Positions 1 to 5,426 of a stretch of 5,439 bases of DNA are shown here, piece by piece. This DNA comes from an uncultured Altererythrobacter sp. Lineage in GTDB: Bacteria; Pseudomonadota; Alphaproteobacteria; Sphingomonadales; Sphingomonadaceae. The notes below the pieces were generated by a model. That model was not told the origin of the DNA. It made no database searches and was given only the letters and a program-made list of their open reading frames with translations. The stretch lies in contig CAMPIA010000101.1 of assembly GCA_946886175.1 (NCBI GenBank), forward strand, positions 1 through 5,439, in the 5' to 3' direction. The position numbers and the translations under genes are program-made. Position 1 is the stretch's first letter. Each line of letters starts with the position of its first letter.

Positions 1-54
1 AGCATCAGATTCCTAATCTGGGGGCCACAGGTTCGAATCCTGTCGGGCGCACCA
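1..54 (+). tRNA. tRNA-Arg (anticodon CCU), 3' part; 5' end outside the window
   Basis: The window opens inside a tRNA gene, at the 3' strand of the D stem. The anticodon arm is a five-pair stem at 5-9 and 17-21 (last pair T-G) around the seven-base loop TTCCTAA, which puts anticodon CCT at 12-14, i.e. arginine, reading AGG. A five-base variable region follows. The T arm is a perfect five-pair stem, 27-31 with 39-43, around loop TTCGAAT. The 3' acceptor strand is 44-50, the discriminator base is A51, and CCA is encoded at 52-54. The acceptor 5' strand and most of the D arm are missing, so the acceptor pairing cannot be tested. The two GANTC sequences inside it come from conserved tRNA structure. 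Confidence 0.95.
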
Positions 55-57
55 TAT

Positions 58-87
58 GCCGCTGTGGCGCTCCGGCCGATGAGCGGC
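58..87 (+). terminator. possible hairpin after the tRNA gene (weak terminator or processing signal)
   Basis: Four bases after the tRNA CCA, GCCGCT at 58-63 pairs perfectly with AGCGGC at 82-87. Inside that, GGC at 66-68 can pair with GCC at 75-77. No T run follows, so this is not a classical rho-independent terminator. The purine-rich ribosome site of the next gene begins within about seven bases. It may fold at the 3' end of the tRNA transcript, or transcription may simply continue into the next gene. Confidence 0.25.
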
Positions 88-93
88 GCAACG

Positions 94-100
94 AGGGAGG
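94..100 (+). promoter_or_regulatory. ribosome binding site of the DHFR-like gene
   Basis: AGGGAGG ends seven bases before the ATG at 108 but only one base before the in-frame GTG at 102. This spacing favours ATG 108 as the start. Confidence 0.6.
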
Positions 101-107
101 GGTGAGC

Positions 108-638
108 ATGGCCAGGCTCGTGTTCGGAATGAACCAGTCGCTGGACGGCTACGTCGACCATATGGCTTTTGCGCCGGGCGCCACGCTCTTCCGCCACTTC
201 ATCGATGAGGCGCGGGGGCAGGTCGGGAGCATCTACGGCCGCCGGATGGACGAGATCATGCGGTACTGGGACGACGACCTGCCCGAATGGGACGCGGACC
301 GACGCGCCTTCGCGGCGGCGTGGCGAAGCCAGCCGAAATGGGTCGTCTCGCGCTCCTCACTGTCGCTCGGACCAGGCGCCACGCTCGTCGATGGTGATCT
401 CGAGAAGGCCATCCGTGCGGTGAAGGCCGGGCGCGACGGCGAAATCGAAGTGGCCGGCCCGAACTTGGCGCGAAGCCTCACCGAGCTTGGCCTGATCGAC
501 GAGTATCGCATCTACCTGCACCCCGTCGTGCTTGGCCATGGCACGCCGTTTTTCGCCGGCCCCCGGCCGCCCCTCCGCCTCGTGAGCCACGATCCCATCG
601 GCGAGGATGTGATCAGGCTGAGCTACGTTCCCGCCTGA
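108..638 (+). CDS. dihydrofolate reductase family protein (RibD C-terminal-like domain)
   Basis: The product is a 176-residue single-domain protein of the DHFR/RibD-C superfamily, which contains many uncharacterised NADPH-dependent reductases of pterin- or pyrimidine-like substrates. Near the N terminus it has the family signature SLDGYV (residues 11-16), then YGRRMDE (43-49). The C-terminal core VAGPNLARSLTELGLIDEY (115-133) is followed by HPVVLGHGTPFF (138-149), corresponding to the family pattern of a small nucleotide-binding loop, a GL-DE helix and a PVxLGxGxxFF strand. The length suits the short stand-alone members, not bifunctional RibD, because no deaminase domain is present. There is no signal peptide, so it is cytoplasmic. 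ATG 108 is chosen over GTG 102 because of the ribosome site spacing. Its true substrate cannot be read from the sequence, and folate reduction should not be assumed. Confidence 0.9.
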   Translation: MARLVFGMNQSLDGYVDHMAFAPGATLFRHFIDEARGQVGSIYGRRMDEIMRYWDDDLPEWDADRRAFAAAWRSQPKWVVSRSSLSLGPGATLVDGDLEKAIRAVKAGRDGEIEVAGPNLARSLTELGLIDEYRIYLHPVVLGHGTPFFAGPRPPLRLVSHDPIGEDVIRLSYVPA

Positions 639-640
639 TC

Positions 641-1051
641 TCACGGTATTTCGGAACGGCCTGTCCCCTCGCGGTCGCGCTCGTAGCGCTTCGTCTGCGG
701 GAGCGGGGGCAGCCAGCTTTCGCGCCGCACGGTCCAGCATTCGTAAGTCGGAACGAAGCGATCCGGGGCGTCGAGCGCACCGAGATGGACCTCGATTTCG
801 TCATCGCAGCGGGCGAAGACCGACGAGCCGCAGCGCGGGCAGAAGTGTCGCCTCTGGAAGTGGCGCGGTTCTCCTGCGATCGTCACCGCTTCCTGCGCGA
901 AGATCGCCGCTGCGAAGAACACGGCGCCATGGTGCTTGCGGCAATCGAGGCAATGGCAGAGTCCGACGCGCAGCGGTTGCCCTTCGGCCACGATCCTCAC
1001 CTCGCCGCACAGGCAGCCACCGGTGGTTCGGTCCATCGCCATGTCTCGCAT
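641..1051 (-). CDS. GFA family (CENP-V/glutathione-dependent formaldehyde-activating-like) zinc protein
   Basis: The product has 136 residues with the full cysteine pattern of the GFA fold. C13 and C15 (GGCLCGEV) with C71 and C74 (CPRCGS) match the structural zinc site. C32, C34 and C37 (CHCLDCRK) match the second, substrate-side zinc site. The family is named after Paracoccus Gfa, proposed to speed glutathione adduct formation with formaldehyde; most bacterial homologues, including short ones like this, have no proven reaction. The protein is cytoplasmic. It starts 13 bases after the mscS-like stop and is probably co-transcribed. Three in-frame ATGs (codons 1, 4 and 6) precede the first cysteine and none has a good ribosome site, so the start is uncertain by a few codons. 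Its stop faces that of the DHFR-like gene two bases away. Confidence 0.9.
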   Translation of the reverse strand: MRDMAMDRTTGGCLCGEVRIVAEGQPLRVGLCHCLDCRKHHGAVFFAAAIFAQEAVTIAGEPRHFQRRHFCPRCGSSVFARCDDEIEVHLGALDAPDRFVPTYECWTVRRESWLPPLPQTKRYERDREGTGRSEIP

Positions 1052-1064
1052 CCGATGCGCGCGA

Positions 1065-1937
1065 TCAGCCTGCGGCCGCGCGCGGCTCCGGGTCCAGCGG
1101 GACGTCCTCGGCGAAAGTGTGCGTCACATAGGGATAGGGGATTTCGATCTTCGCATCGTCGAGCGCCGCCTTGATTGCCAAGACCACCGCGTTCTGGACC
1201 TCGAACAGACTGCTGGTTCTGGTATCCACCCACCAGCGGACGAGGAAGTCGATCGAGCTGGCGCCGAATTCGCGCGCGTACACGTCCGCGCCCTTGTCGG
1301 GCATGATGCCTTCGACCGACACGACCGCGTCGTGAATAGCCTTTCGCGCCTGCTCGAGATCGGCATCGTAGGACACGCCGACCATAATCTGGAAGCGGCG
1401 CTGCCCGGGATCGGTGAAGATCTTGACCGCGTTCTTGAAGATCATCGAGTTGGGCATGATCGTCAGCTCGCCCGAAAACTGCCGGATGTGGGTTTCGCGC
1501 AGAGTGATCTTCTCGACCTTCCCGTCGACGCCCTCGGCCTCGATATCGTCGCCGATCTGCATCTTCTCGCGCAGCATGATGAGCACGCCGGCGAGGAAGT
1601 TCTCGAAGATGTCCTGGAAAGCGAAACCGATCGCGAGCGCGCCGATCCCGAGCCCGGCGATCACCCCGCCGAAAGTGAAGCTGGGAACGAGGATGGTGAG
1701 CGCGAGCAATATGCCGACGATCCACACCGCCAGCTTGATCAGCGTGCGGATCAGTTGCTTGAGATCGTTGCGGATATGGCTGTGGCCGGTCAGGCGGCCA
1801 CCGATGCCGACCGCTAGACGCGCGACGATCGCGGTGACGATCAGGACGGCAACGGCTATGGCCACGTTGGGCAGCAGCTCGATCGCCGCCCTCGCCATTC
1901 CCTGCATTTCCTGCTGCAATACGCGGAAGTAATTCAA
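1065..1937 (-). CDS. MscS-family small-conductance mechanosensitive channel
   Basis: The product is a 290-residue inner-membrane channel that releases solutes on hypo-osmotic shock, close in length to E. coli MscS (286). Three hydrophobic segments are visible: about 22-44, 63-85 and the pore helix 90-122. The last is rich in Gly and Ala (GVIAGLGIGALAIGFAFQD), as expected for tightly packed TM3 helices, and leads into FENFLAGVLIM. The beta domain follows (about 125-175), with GDDIE, GKVEKI and the family PNS motif (162-164). An alpha/beta domain ends in EIPYPY (265-270). The start is TTG, supported by GAGGGAG six bases upstream; the next in-frame ATG is codon 11. It lies 67 bases downstream of the VOC gene in the same direction. 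No role in tyrosine catabolism is implied; it may simply share the transcript. Confidence 0.93.
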   Translation of the reverse strand: MNYFRVLQQEMQGMARAAIELLPNVAIAVAVLIVTAIVARLAVGIGGRLTGHSHIRNDLKQLIRTLIKLAVWIVGILLALTILVPSFTFGGVIAGLGIGALAIGFAFQDIFENFLAGVLIMLREKMQIGDDIEAEGVDGKVEKITLRETHIRQFSGELTIMPNSMIFKNAVKIFTDPGQRRFQIMVGVSYDADLEQARKAIHDAVVSVEGIMPDKGADVYAREFGASSIDFLVRWWVDTRTSSLFEVQNAVVLAIKAALDDAKIEIPYPYVTHTFAEDVPLDPEPRAAAG

Positions 1938-1943
1938 TTTGCG

Positions 1944-1950
1944 CTCCCTC
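1944..1950 (-). promoter_or_regulatory. ribosome binding site deciding a TTG start for the mscS-like gene
   Basis: On the minus strand GAGGGAG is followed by six bases (CGCAAA) and then TTG at 1937-1935. No comparable motif stands before the later in-frame ATG codons, so it fixes the start. Confidence 0.65.
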
Positions 1951-2004
1951 TGCTGGTTGCGGAGGGAACGGGGCGAGCCGCCCGAATGTTCCTAGGACCC
2001 GGGC

Positions 2005-2571
2005 CTAAGCCTTGGCGGCGTGGCCGGAGCGGGCGATCTCGTGCAGCCAGTCGGCGTGGCGCGGGGCTTTCTTCGTCTGCGACCATTCTTCGAGCATCGG
2101 CATGGCGACGCGCTTGAGCTCCGCATATTGCTCGTCGGTGCCGATATCGGCGGCGAGCTCGACCCGGTGGCCATTGGGGTCGAAGAAATAGATCGACTTG
2201 AAGATGCCGTGGTGGGTCGGGCCGAGCACGTCGATGCCGAGGCTTTCCACGTGGCCCTTGGCGGCGAGCAGCTCGTCCTCGCTCCCGACCTTGAACGCGA
2301 GGTGCTGGACCCAGGCGGGAGTGTTCTCGTCGCGCCCCATGTCCTTCTGGTGCGGCAGTTCGAAGAACGCGAGCACATTGCCGTTACCCGCGTCGAGGAA
2401 GACGTGCATGTAGGGATCGTAGTCGCCGGTGGAGGGCACATGGTCTTCGGAGAAGGCGCTGACATAGTCCATGCCGAGCACCTTTTCGTACCACTCGACC
2501 GTCTCCTTCGCGTCCTTGCAGCGATAGGCCGCGTGGTGGACCCCGCCCAGCTTGATCGGATGTTCGGTCAT
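2005..2571 (-). CDS. VOC (glyoxalase/extradiol dioxygenase fold) family protein, coupled to hppD
   Basis: The product is a 188-residue cytoplasmic protein with two beta-alpha-beta3 modules of the vicinal-oxygen-chelate fold. The first module begins [13 protein letters not shown] (9-20) and ends with VLAFFELP (66-73). The second begins WVQHLAFKV (87-95) and ends with [12 protein letters not shown] (129-140). Candidate metal ligands are H12 or H13, E71, H90 and E138. The 19- and 48-residue spacings of the last three resemble the His-Glu-His-Glu set of glyoxalase I (E56, H74, E122 in E. coli), so an active divalent-metal site is likely. A tail of about 45 residues follows the fold. The ATG overlaps the hppD stop as ATGA, and GAGGAG lies eight bases upstream inside hppD codons, which indicates translational coupling. 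This suggests a role in tyrosine/homogentisate metabolism. It could be an isomerase, lyase, dioxygenase or detoxifying enzyme; the sequence alone does not decide. Confidence 0.92.
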   Translation of the reverse strand: MTEHPIKLGGVHHAAYRCKDAKETVEWYEKVLGMDYVSAFSEDHVPSTGDYDPYMHVFLDAGNGNVLAFFELPHQKDMGRDENTPAWVQHLAFKVGSEDELLAAKGHVESLGIDVLGPTHHGIFKSIYFFDPNGHRVELAADIGTDEQYAELKRVAMPMLEEWSQTKKAPRHADWLHEIARSGHAAKA

Positions 2572-3671
2572 TCCGCAGGCTCCTCGACCTTCAGCGCGCC
2601 GCGCTTGATCTGGTCGCGCTCCATGCTCTCGAACAGAGCCTTGAAATTGCCTTCGCCGAAGCCTTCGTCGCCCTTGCGCTGGATGAATTCGAAGAACACC
2701 GGCCCGACCTGCGCCTCGGCGAATATCTGCAGCAGGAGGCGGGGCTGGCCGCCTTCGGTGGTACCGTCGAGCAGGATGCCGCGCGACCGGAGCTCGCCCA
2801 CGTTCTCGCCGTGGCCGGGCAGGCGCTCGTCGAGCATCTCGTAATAGGTTTCGGGCGGTGCGGTCATGAACGGCACGCCGAGCTTCTTGAGATTGTCCCA
2901 GCAGGCGGTCAGATCGTCGCAGATCAACGCGATGTGCTGGATGCCCTCGCCGTTGAATTCGCGCAGGTATTCCTCGATCTGGCCCTTGCCGCTGTCGCCT
3001 TCTTCGTTGAGCGGGATGCGGATCTTGCCGTCGGGCGCGGTCAATGCCTTGGAGGTGAGGCCGGTATATTCGCCCTTGATGTCGAAATAGCGGATTTCCT
3101 GGAAGTTGAAGAGCGTCTCGTAATAGTCCGCCCAGTACTTCATCCGGCCGCCGTAGACGTTGTGCGTCAGGTGATCGATCAGCTTGAACCCGGCGCCGAC
3201 CGGGTGCCGATCGACCCCCGGCAGATACTCGAAGTCGATGTCGTAGATCGAGAGCTGCCCCTCCGAACCCTCGGCGTCGTAGCGGTCGACGATGTAGAGA
3301 TTCGCGCCGCCGATGCCCTTGATGGCGGGAATGTTGAGCTCCATCGGCCCGGTTTCTGTCTCGACCGGCTGCGCACCGGCCTCCATCAGATGTTCCCAAG
3401 CCTTCGCGGCGTCGCGCACTCGAAAGGCCATGCCGCAGGCGGAAGGCCCGTGTTCGCGTGCGAAATACCAGGCCGCGCTGTGCGGCTCATAATTGGTGAC
3501 GAGGTTGATGCCGCCCTGACGCCAGAGGTGCACGTCCTTGCTGCGATGGGTTGCGACATGGGTGAAGCCCATCGCCTCGAAGACGGGTTCGAGTACGCCT
3601 TTATCGGGCGCGCAGAATTCGACGAACTCGAAACCGTCGAGGCCGGCGGGATTGTCGAACAGGTCGGGCAT
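2568..3671 (-). CDS. hppD: 4-hydroxyphenylpyruvate dioxygenase
   Basis: This non-haem Fe(II) enzyme converts 4-hydroxyphenylpyruvate and O2 to homogentisate and CO2, the second step of tyrosine catabolism, in the cytoplasm. The product has 367 residues, a normal bacterial length. The N-terminal VOC module (about 12-150) is the structural half. The C-terminal module carries the iron ligands: H167 in [14 protein letters not shown]246 in GEGIQHIAL and E328 in [20 protein letters not shown]. Their spacings (79 and 82 residues) equal those of H161, H240 and E322 in the Pseudomonas enzyme. The C-terminal RDQIKRGAL gating-helix region is also typical. The ATG start has AGAGGAG eight bases upstream. 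It is first in a leftward operon and overlaps the VOC gene by four bases. A possible operator covers its predicted -10 element. Hydroxymandelate synthase is a less likely alternative given this context. Confidence 0.97.
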   Translation of the reverse strand: MPDLFDNPAGLDGFEFVEFCAPDKGVLEPVFEAMGFTHVATHRSKDVHLWRQGGINLVTNYEPHSAAWYFAREHGPSACGMAFRVRDAAKAWEHLMEAGAQPVETETGPMELNIPAIKGIGGANLYIVDRYDAEGSEGQLSIYDIDFEYLPGVDRHPVGAGFKLIDHLTHNVYGGRMKYWADYYETLFNFQEIRYFDIKGEYTGLTSKALTAPDGKIRIPLNEEGDSGKGQIEEYLREFNGEGIQHIALICDDLTACWDNLKKLGVPFMTAPPETYYEMLDERLPGHGENVGELRSRGILLDGTTEGGQPRLLLQIFAEAQVGPVFFEFIQRKGDEGFGEGNFKALFESMERDQIKRGALKVEEPAE

Positions 3672-3679
3672 TCACTGAT

Positions 3680-3686
3680 CTCCTCT
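3680..3686 (-). promoter_or_regulatory. ribosome binding site of hppD
   Basis: On the minus strand AGAGGAG is followed by eight bases and the ATG at 3671-3669, which supports this start. Confidence 0.65.
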
Positions 3687-3688
3687 TG

Positions 3689-3708
3689 TTGGTTTCAGTT
3701 GTAACCAA
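3689..3708. promoter_or_regulatory. inverted repeat, candidate operator of the hppD operon
   Basis: TTGGTT at 3689-3694 and AACCAA at 3703-3708 form a perfect six-base inverted repeat with an eight-base spacer. It is AT-rich against a GC-rich background and lies just upstream of the hppD ribosome site. The predicted -10 hexamer (3698-3703) falls in its middle, so a dimeric repressor bound here would block transcription. Tyrosine-catabolic operons in proteobacteria are known to be controlled by IclR, MarR or Lrp/AsnC-type regulators. Which one binds here is not visible, since no regulator gene is in the window. Confidence 0.5.
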
Positions 3709-3726
3709 TTTGCGCGGATTTCGCAA
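3698..3726 (-). promoter_or_regulatory. predicted sigma70-type promoter of hppD
   Basis: Reading the minus strand, TTGCGA (3726-3721) is a 4/6 match to the -35 consensus and TACAAC (3703-3698) a 4/6 match to the -10 consensus, with an ideal 17-base spacer. It lies about 27 bases from the hppD start codon, with the ribosome site between. This is inferred from pattern only. Confidence 0.45.
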
Positions 3727-3812
3727 GTATGCGCGATGTCGAAGGAACGCGTGCCGGGCTCGCGCGCTCCCCGGTTTATCGCAAAGCTGCGAACTTCGCG
3801 GACAAACTACTT

Positions 3813-3836
3813 GAATCACGGCGTTAACTGTGATTC
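3813..3836. promoter_or_regulatory. GANTC-containing inverted repeat upstream of the ftsB-like gene
   Basis: GAATCAC at 3813-3819 and GTGATTC at 3830-3836 are perfect seven-base inverted arms separated by ten bases. Each arm carries a GANTC site, the target of the alphaproteobacterial cell-cycle methylase CcrM. The spacer contains GTTAAC, resembling a CtrA half-site (TTAA). In Caulobacter, CcrM methylation with GcrA controls division genes through GANTC sites in promoters, so similar control of ftsB is a reasonable inference. I found only six GANTC sites by eye in the window, two of them in the tRNA gene. The element lies between two candidate ftsB starts, which argues for the later one. Confidence 0.45.
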
Positions 3837-3846
3837 TGTCGCCTTC

Positions 3847-4170
3847 GTGACGCGCGAGGGACACAGGATCACCCTGCCAAGGGAGCAATTGACGCAAGGG
3901 CTCGCCCTGGCGCTTCTGCTGCTGCTCATGGGCCTCGCGATCGCCGGGCCCAGCGGGCTGCTCGCCTGGGGCGAAAACGCCCGGCTCCTCGATCAGCGTC
4001 AGGCGCGCATCGCCAAGCTCACCAAGGAGCGCGACGCGCTCGCGAACCGCGTCCAGCTCGCGCATCCCGACCATGCCGACCCCGATCTCGTGGGCGAGGA
4101 ACTGCGCCGCAACTTCAACGTCGTCCATCCCGACGAGGTGGTTCTGATCATCGATCAACCTGGCGAATAG
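3847..4170 (+). CDS. ftsB: FtsB/DivIC-like septum formation initiator protein
   Basis: This is a small bitopic membrane protein of the divisome; FtsB links FtsL and FtsQ at the septum. In this reading of 107 residues it has a short cytoplasmic head, one membrane helix around residues 19-39 (GLALALLLLLMGLAIAGPSG), then a charged heptad-like segment GENARLLDQRQARIAKLTKERDAL (about 42-65) that should form the periplasmic coiled coil. The C-terminal part ending in LRRNFNVVHPDEVVLII resembles the family's conserved end. It stands directly upstream of pdhA, as in many alphaproteobacteria. The start is unsettled: the frame is open back to ATG 3736, but that extension lacks a ribosome site and spans the GANTC repeat. 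GTG 3847, CTG 3874 (AGGA five bases upstream) and TTG 3889 (GGGAG close upstream) are alternatives. The family assignment is firmer than the start. Confidence 0.85.
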   Translation: MTREGHRITLPREQLTQGLALALLLLLMGLAIAGPSGLLAWGENARLLDQRQARIAKLTKERDALANRVQLAHPDHADPDLVGEELRRNFNVVHPDEVVLIIDQPGE

Positions 4171-4230
4171 CCGCGGTGCGGGCGCCGGTCGACGCTACGG
4201 AAATTTCGTATTCATCGCATTGCCGGGGCG

Positions 4231-4261
4231 TTGCGCCCGCGCGGGCCTTGCGCCTATAGGC
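4231..4261 (+). promoter_or_regulatory. possible promoter of pdhA containing a 10-base palindrome
   Basis: TTGCGC (4231-4236) and TATAGG (4255-4260) with an 18-base spacer are a modest match to -35 and -10 elements, about 60 bases before the pdhA start. The -10 candidate sits in the perfect palindrome GCCTATAGGC (4252-4261). The rest of the 4171-4322 gap is GC-rich and includes a short CCGCG/CGCGG repeat near 4270-4282. No convincing terminator for ftsB or riboswitch is seen, so read-through from ftsB is possible. Confidence 0.3.
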
Positions 4262-4310
4262 AGCCCATGCCGCGCGCCGCGGCGCACCTCCCCAGGTGAT
4301 CGCGACAACC

Positions 4311-4315
4311 GAGGA
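4311..4315 (+). promoter_or_regulatory. ribosome binding site deciding a TTG start for pdhA
   Basis: GAGGA is followed by seven bases and TTG at 4323. The earlier in-frame GTG at 4296 has no purine-rich site at a suitable distance. Confidence 0.6.
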
Positions 4316-4322
4316 CAGAGAT

Positions 4323-5423
4323 TTGGCCAAGACCGCCAAGACCGCCAAGACCCGCAAGGCGGCTGCGAAATCGACCACGAGGCAGGACCCGGCGGGCGAT
4401 GCAGACTTCGCGCTGCACAGCCTCCAGGATGCGTTCGAGAAGGCGAAGCGCTTCGACGCCTCCGAAGAGCAGCTGATGGAACTCTATCGGCAGATGTTGC
4501 TCATCCGCCGGTTCGAAGAGAAGGCGGGCCAGCTCTACGGCCTCGGGCTGATCGGCGGGTTCTGCCATCTCTACATCGGGCAGGAAGCGGTCGCGATCGG
4601 GCTCCAGAGCGCGCTCGACAACGACAAGGACAGCGTGATCACCGGCTACCGCGATCACGGCCACATGCTCGCCTACGGCATCGATCCGAACGTGATCATG
4701 GCCGAGCTCACCGGGCGCCAGGCGGGCATCTCGAAGGGCAAGGGCGGCTCGATGCACATGTTCAGCACCGAGCACAAATTCTATGGCGGACACGGCATTG
4801 TCGGCGCGCAGGTCGCGCTCGGCGGCGGGCTGGCGCTGGCGCACAAGTACAACGAGGATGGCGGCTTGTGCCTCGCCTATTTCGGCGACGGGGCGGCGAA
4901 CCAGGGCCAGGTCTACGAGACCATGAATATGGCCAGCCTGTGGAAGCTGCCGATCGTGTTCGTGGTCGAGAACAACCAGTACGCGATGGGCACCAGCACC
5001 GCGCGATCGAGCGCGGAGACCGAGTTCTACCGCCGCGGCACCGCGTTCCGCATCCCCGGCATGGACGTGAACGGAATGGACGTGCTCGAAGTGCGCGCCG
5101 CCGCCGAAGTGGCGTTCGAGCATGTGCGCGCGGGTAAGGGTCCGGTGCTCATGGAGCTCAACACTTACCGCTACCGCGGCCACTCGATGTCCGATCCGGC
5201 CAAGTACCGCACCCGCGAAGAGGTGCAGGATGTGCGCGAGCACAAGGATCCGATCGAAGGTCTGAAAAAGTTGCTGATCGACCAGGGCAAGAGCGAGGAA
5301 GACTTGAAGGCGATCGACAAGGACATTCGCAAGATCGTGGCCGAAGCGGCGGATTTCGCGGAAAATTCTCCCGAGCCTGAGCCGGGCGAACTCTACACCG
5401 ACGTGCTGGTGGAGGAGTACTGA
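4323..5423 (+). CDS. pdhA: pyruvate dehydrogenase E1 component, alpha subunit
   Basis: This is the thiamine-diphosphate-dependent alpha subunit of E1, which decarboxylates pyruvate and, with PdhB, acetylates the E2 lipoyl group. Read from TTG 4323 it has 366 residues. The N terminus of about 30 residues is Lys/Ala-rich and begins with three A-K-T repeats; such flexible leaders occur in alphaproteobacterial PdhA. The catalytic domain shows YRDHGH (109-114), GHGIVG (156-161), and the ThDP/Mg motif starting GDG (188-190) and ending in NN (217-218). The phosphorylation-loop region YRYRGHSMSDPAKYR (282-296) resembles that of mitochondrial E1 alpha. An upstream in-frame GTG at 4296 would add nine residues but lacks a ribosome site. 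pdhB starts three bases after the stop, forming one operon. Branched-chain 2-oxoacid E1 alpha is the main alternative and is less likely given the neighbour. Confidence 0.96.
   Translation: MAKTAKTAKTRKAAAKSTTRQDPAGDADFALHSLQDAFEKAKRFDASEEQLMELYRQMLLIRRFEEKAGQLYGLGLIGGFCHLYIGQEAVAIGLQSALDNDKDSVITGYRDHGHMLAYGIDPNVIMAELTGRQAGISKGKGGSMHMFSTEHKFYGGHGIVGAQVALGGGLALAHKYNEDGGLCLAYFGDGAANQGQVYETMNMASLWKLPIVFVVENNQYAMGTSTARSSAETEFYRRGTAFRIPGMDVNGMDVLEVRAAAEVAFEHVRAGKGPVLMELNTYRYRGHSMSDPAKYRTREEVQDVREHKDPIEGLKKLLIDQGKSEEDLKAIDKDIRKIVAEAADFAENSPEPEPGELYTDVLVEEY
4326..4352 (+). repeat. three tandem copies of a 9-base unit in the pdhA leader
   Basis: GCCAAGACC is repeated three times without change immediately after the TTG start, encoding (Ala-Lys-Thr)x3. 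It keeps the reading frame at any copy number, so length variation between strains would be tolerated. Confidence 0.85.
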
Positions 5424-5426
5424 GCC

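Noticed and set aside
1..54. tRNA-Arg 3' end as an attachment site of an integrated element
   Set aside because: No integrase is present and I found no second copy of the tRNA 3' end in the window; the following genes look like ordinary chromosome.
785..1174. Rightward open frame opposite the GFA gene
   Set aside because: The leftward frame has seven cysteines in the GFA pattern; this one shows nothing recognisable.
936..1817. Long rightward open frame opposite the mscS-like gene (and 1414-1932 in another frame)
   Set aside because: It lies antisense to a gene with clear MscS motifs; the product is acidic, low-complexity and resembles no family. Such frames are expected opposite GC-rich genes.
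1991..2009. Hairpin CTTAGG/CCTAGG (one T-G pair, seven-base loop) at the VOC stop, and GGGCG/CGCCC at 1971-1983, as a terminator before mscS
   Set aside because: Stems are short and no T run follows on the minus strand, so termination is not supported.
2572..3399. Upstream extension of the VOC reading frame through hppD, suggesting a 464-residue fusion
   Set aside because: The extension is out of frame with hppD and Arg-rich nonsense; the ATGA junction with an internal ribosome site gives the true start.
2020..3704. Two long rightward open frames (2020-2844 and 2811-3704) opposite the VOC and hppD genes
   Set aside because: Both mirror codon bias of the true genes; no domain or membrane pattern and no convincing ribosome site.
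3601..4158. Leftward open frame crossing the start of hppD, the intergenic region and ftsB
   Set aside because: It would run through the hppD start region in another frame and antisense to the FtsB coiled coil; no ribosome site or family match.
4171..4322. Riboswitch or thiamine-type leader upstream of pdhA
   Set aside because: No recognisable THI-box or other conserved leader motif; only GC-rich short repeats and a possible promoter.
4254..5243. Leftward open frame of 329 codons opposite pdhA
   Set aside because: It is the complement of a conserved gene with a His/Ala/Glu-rich product typical of antisense reading; no family resemblance.
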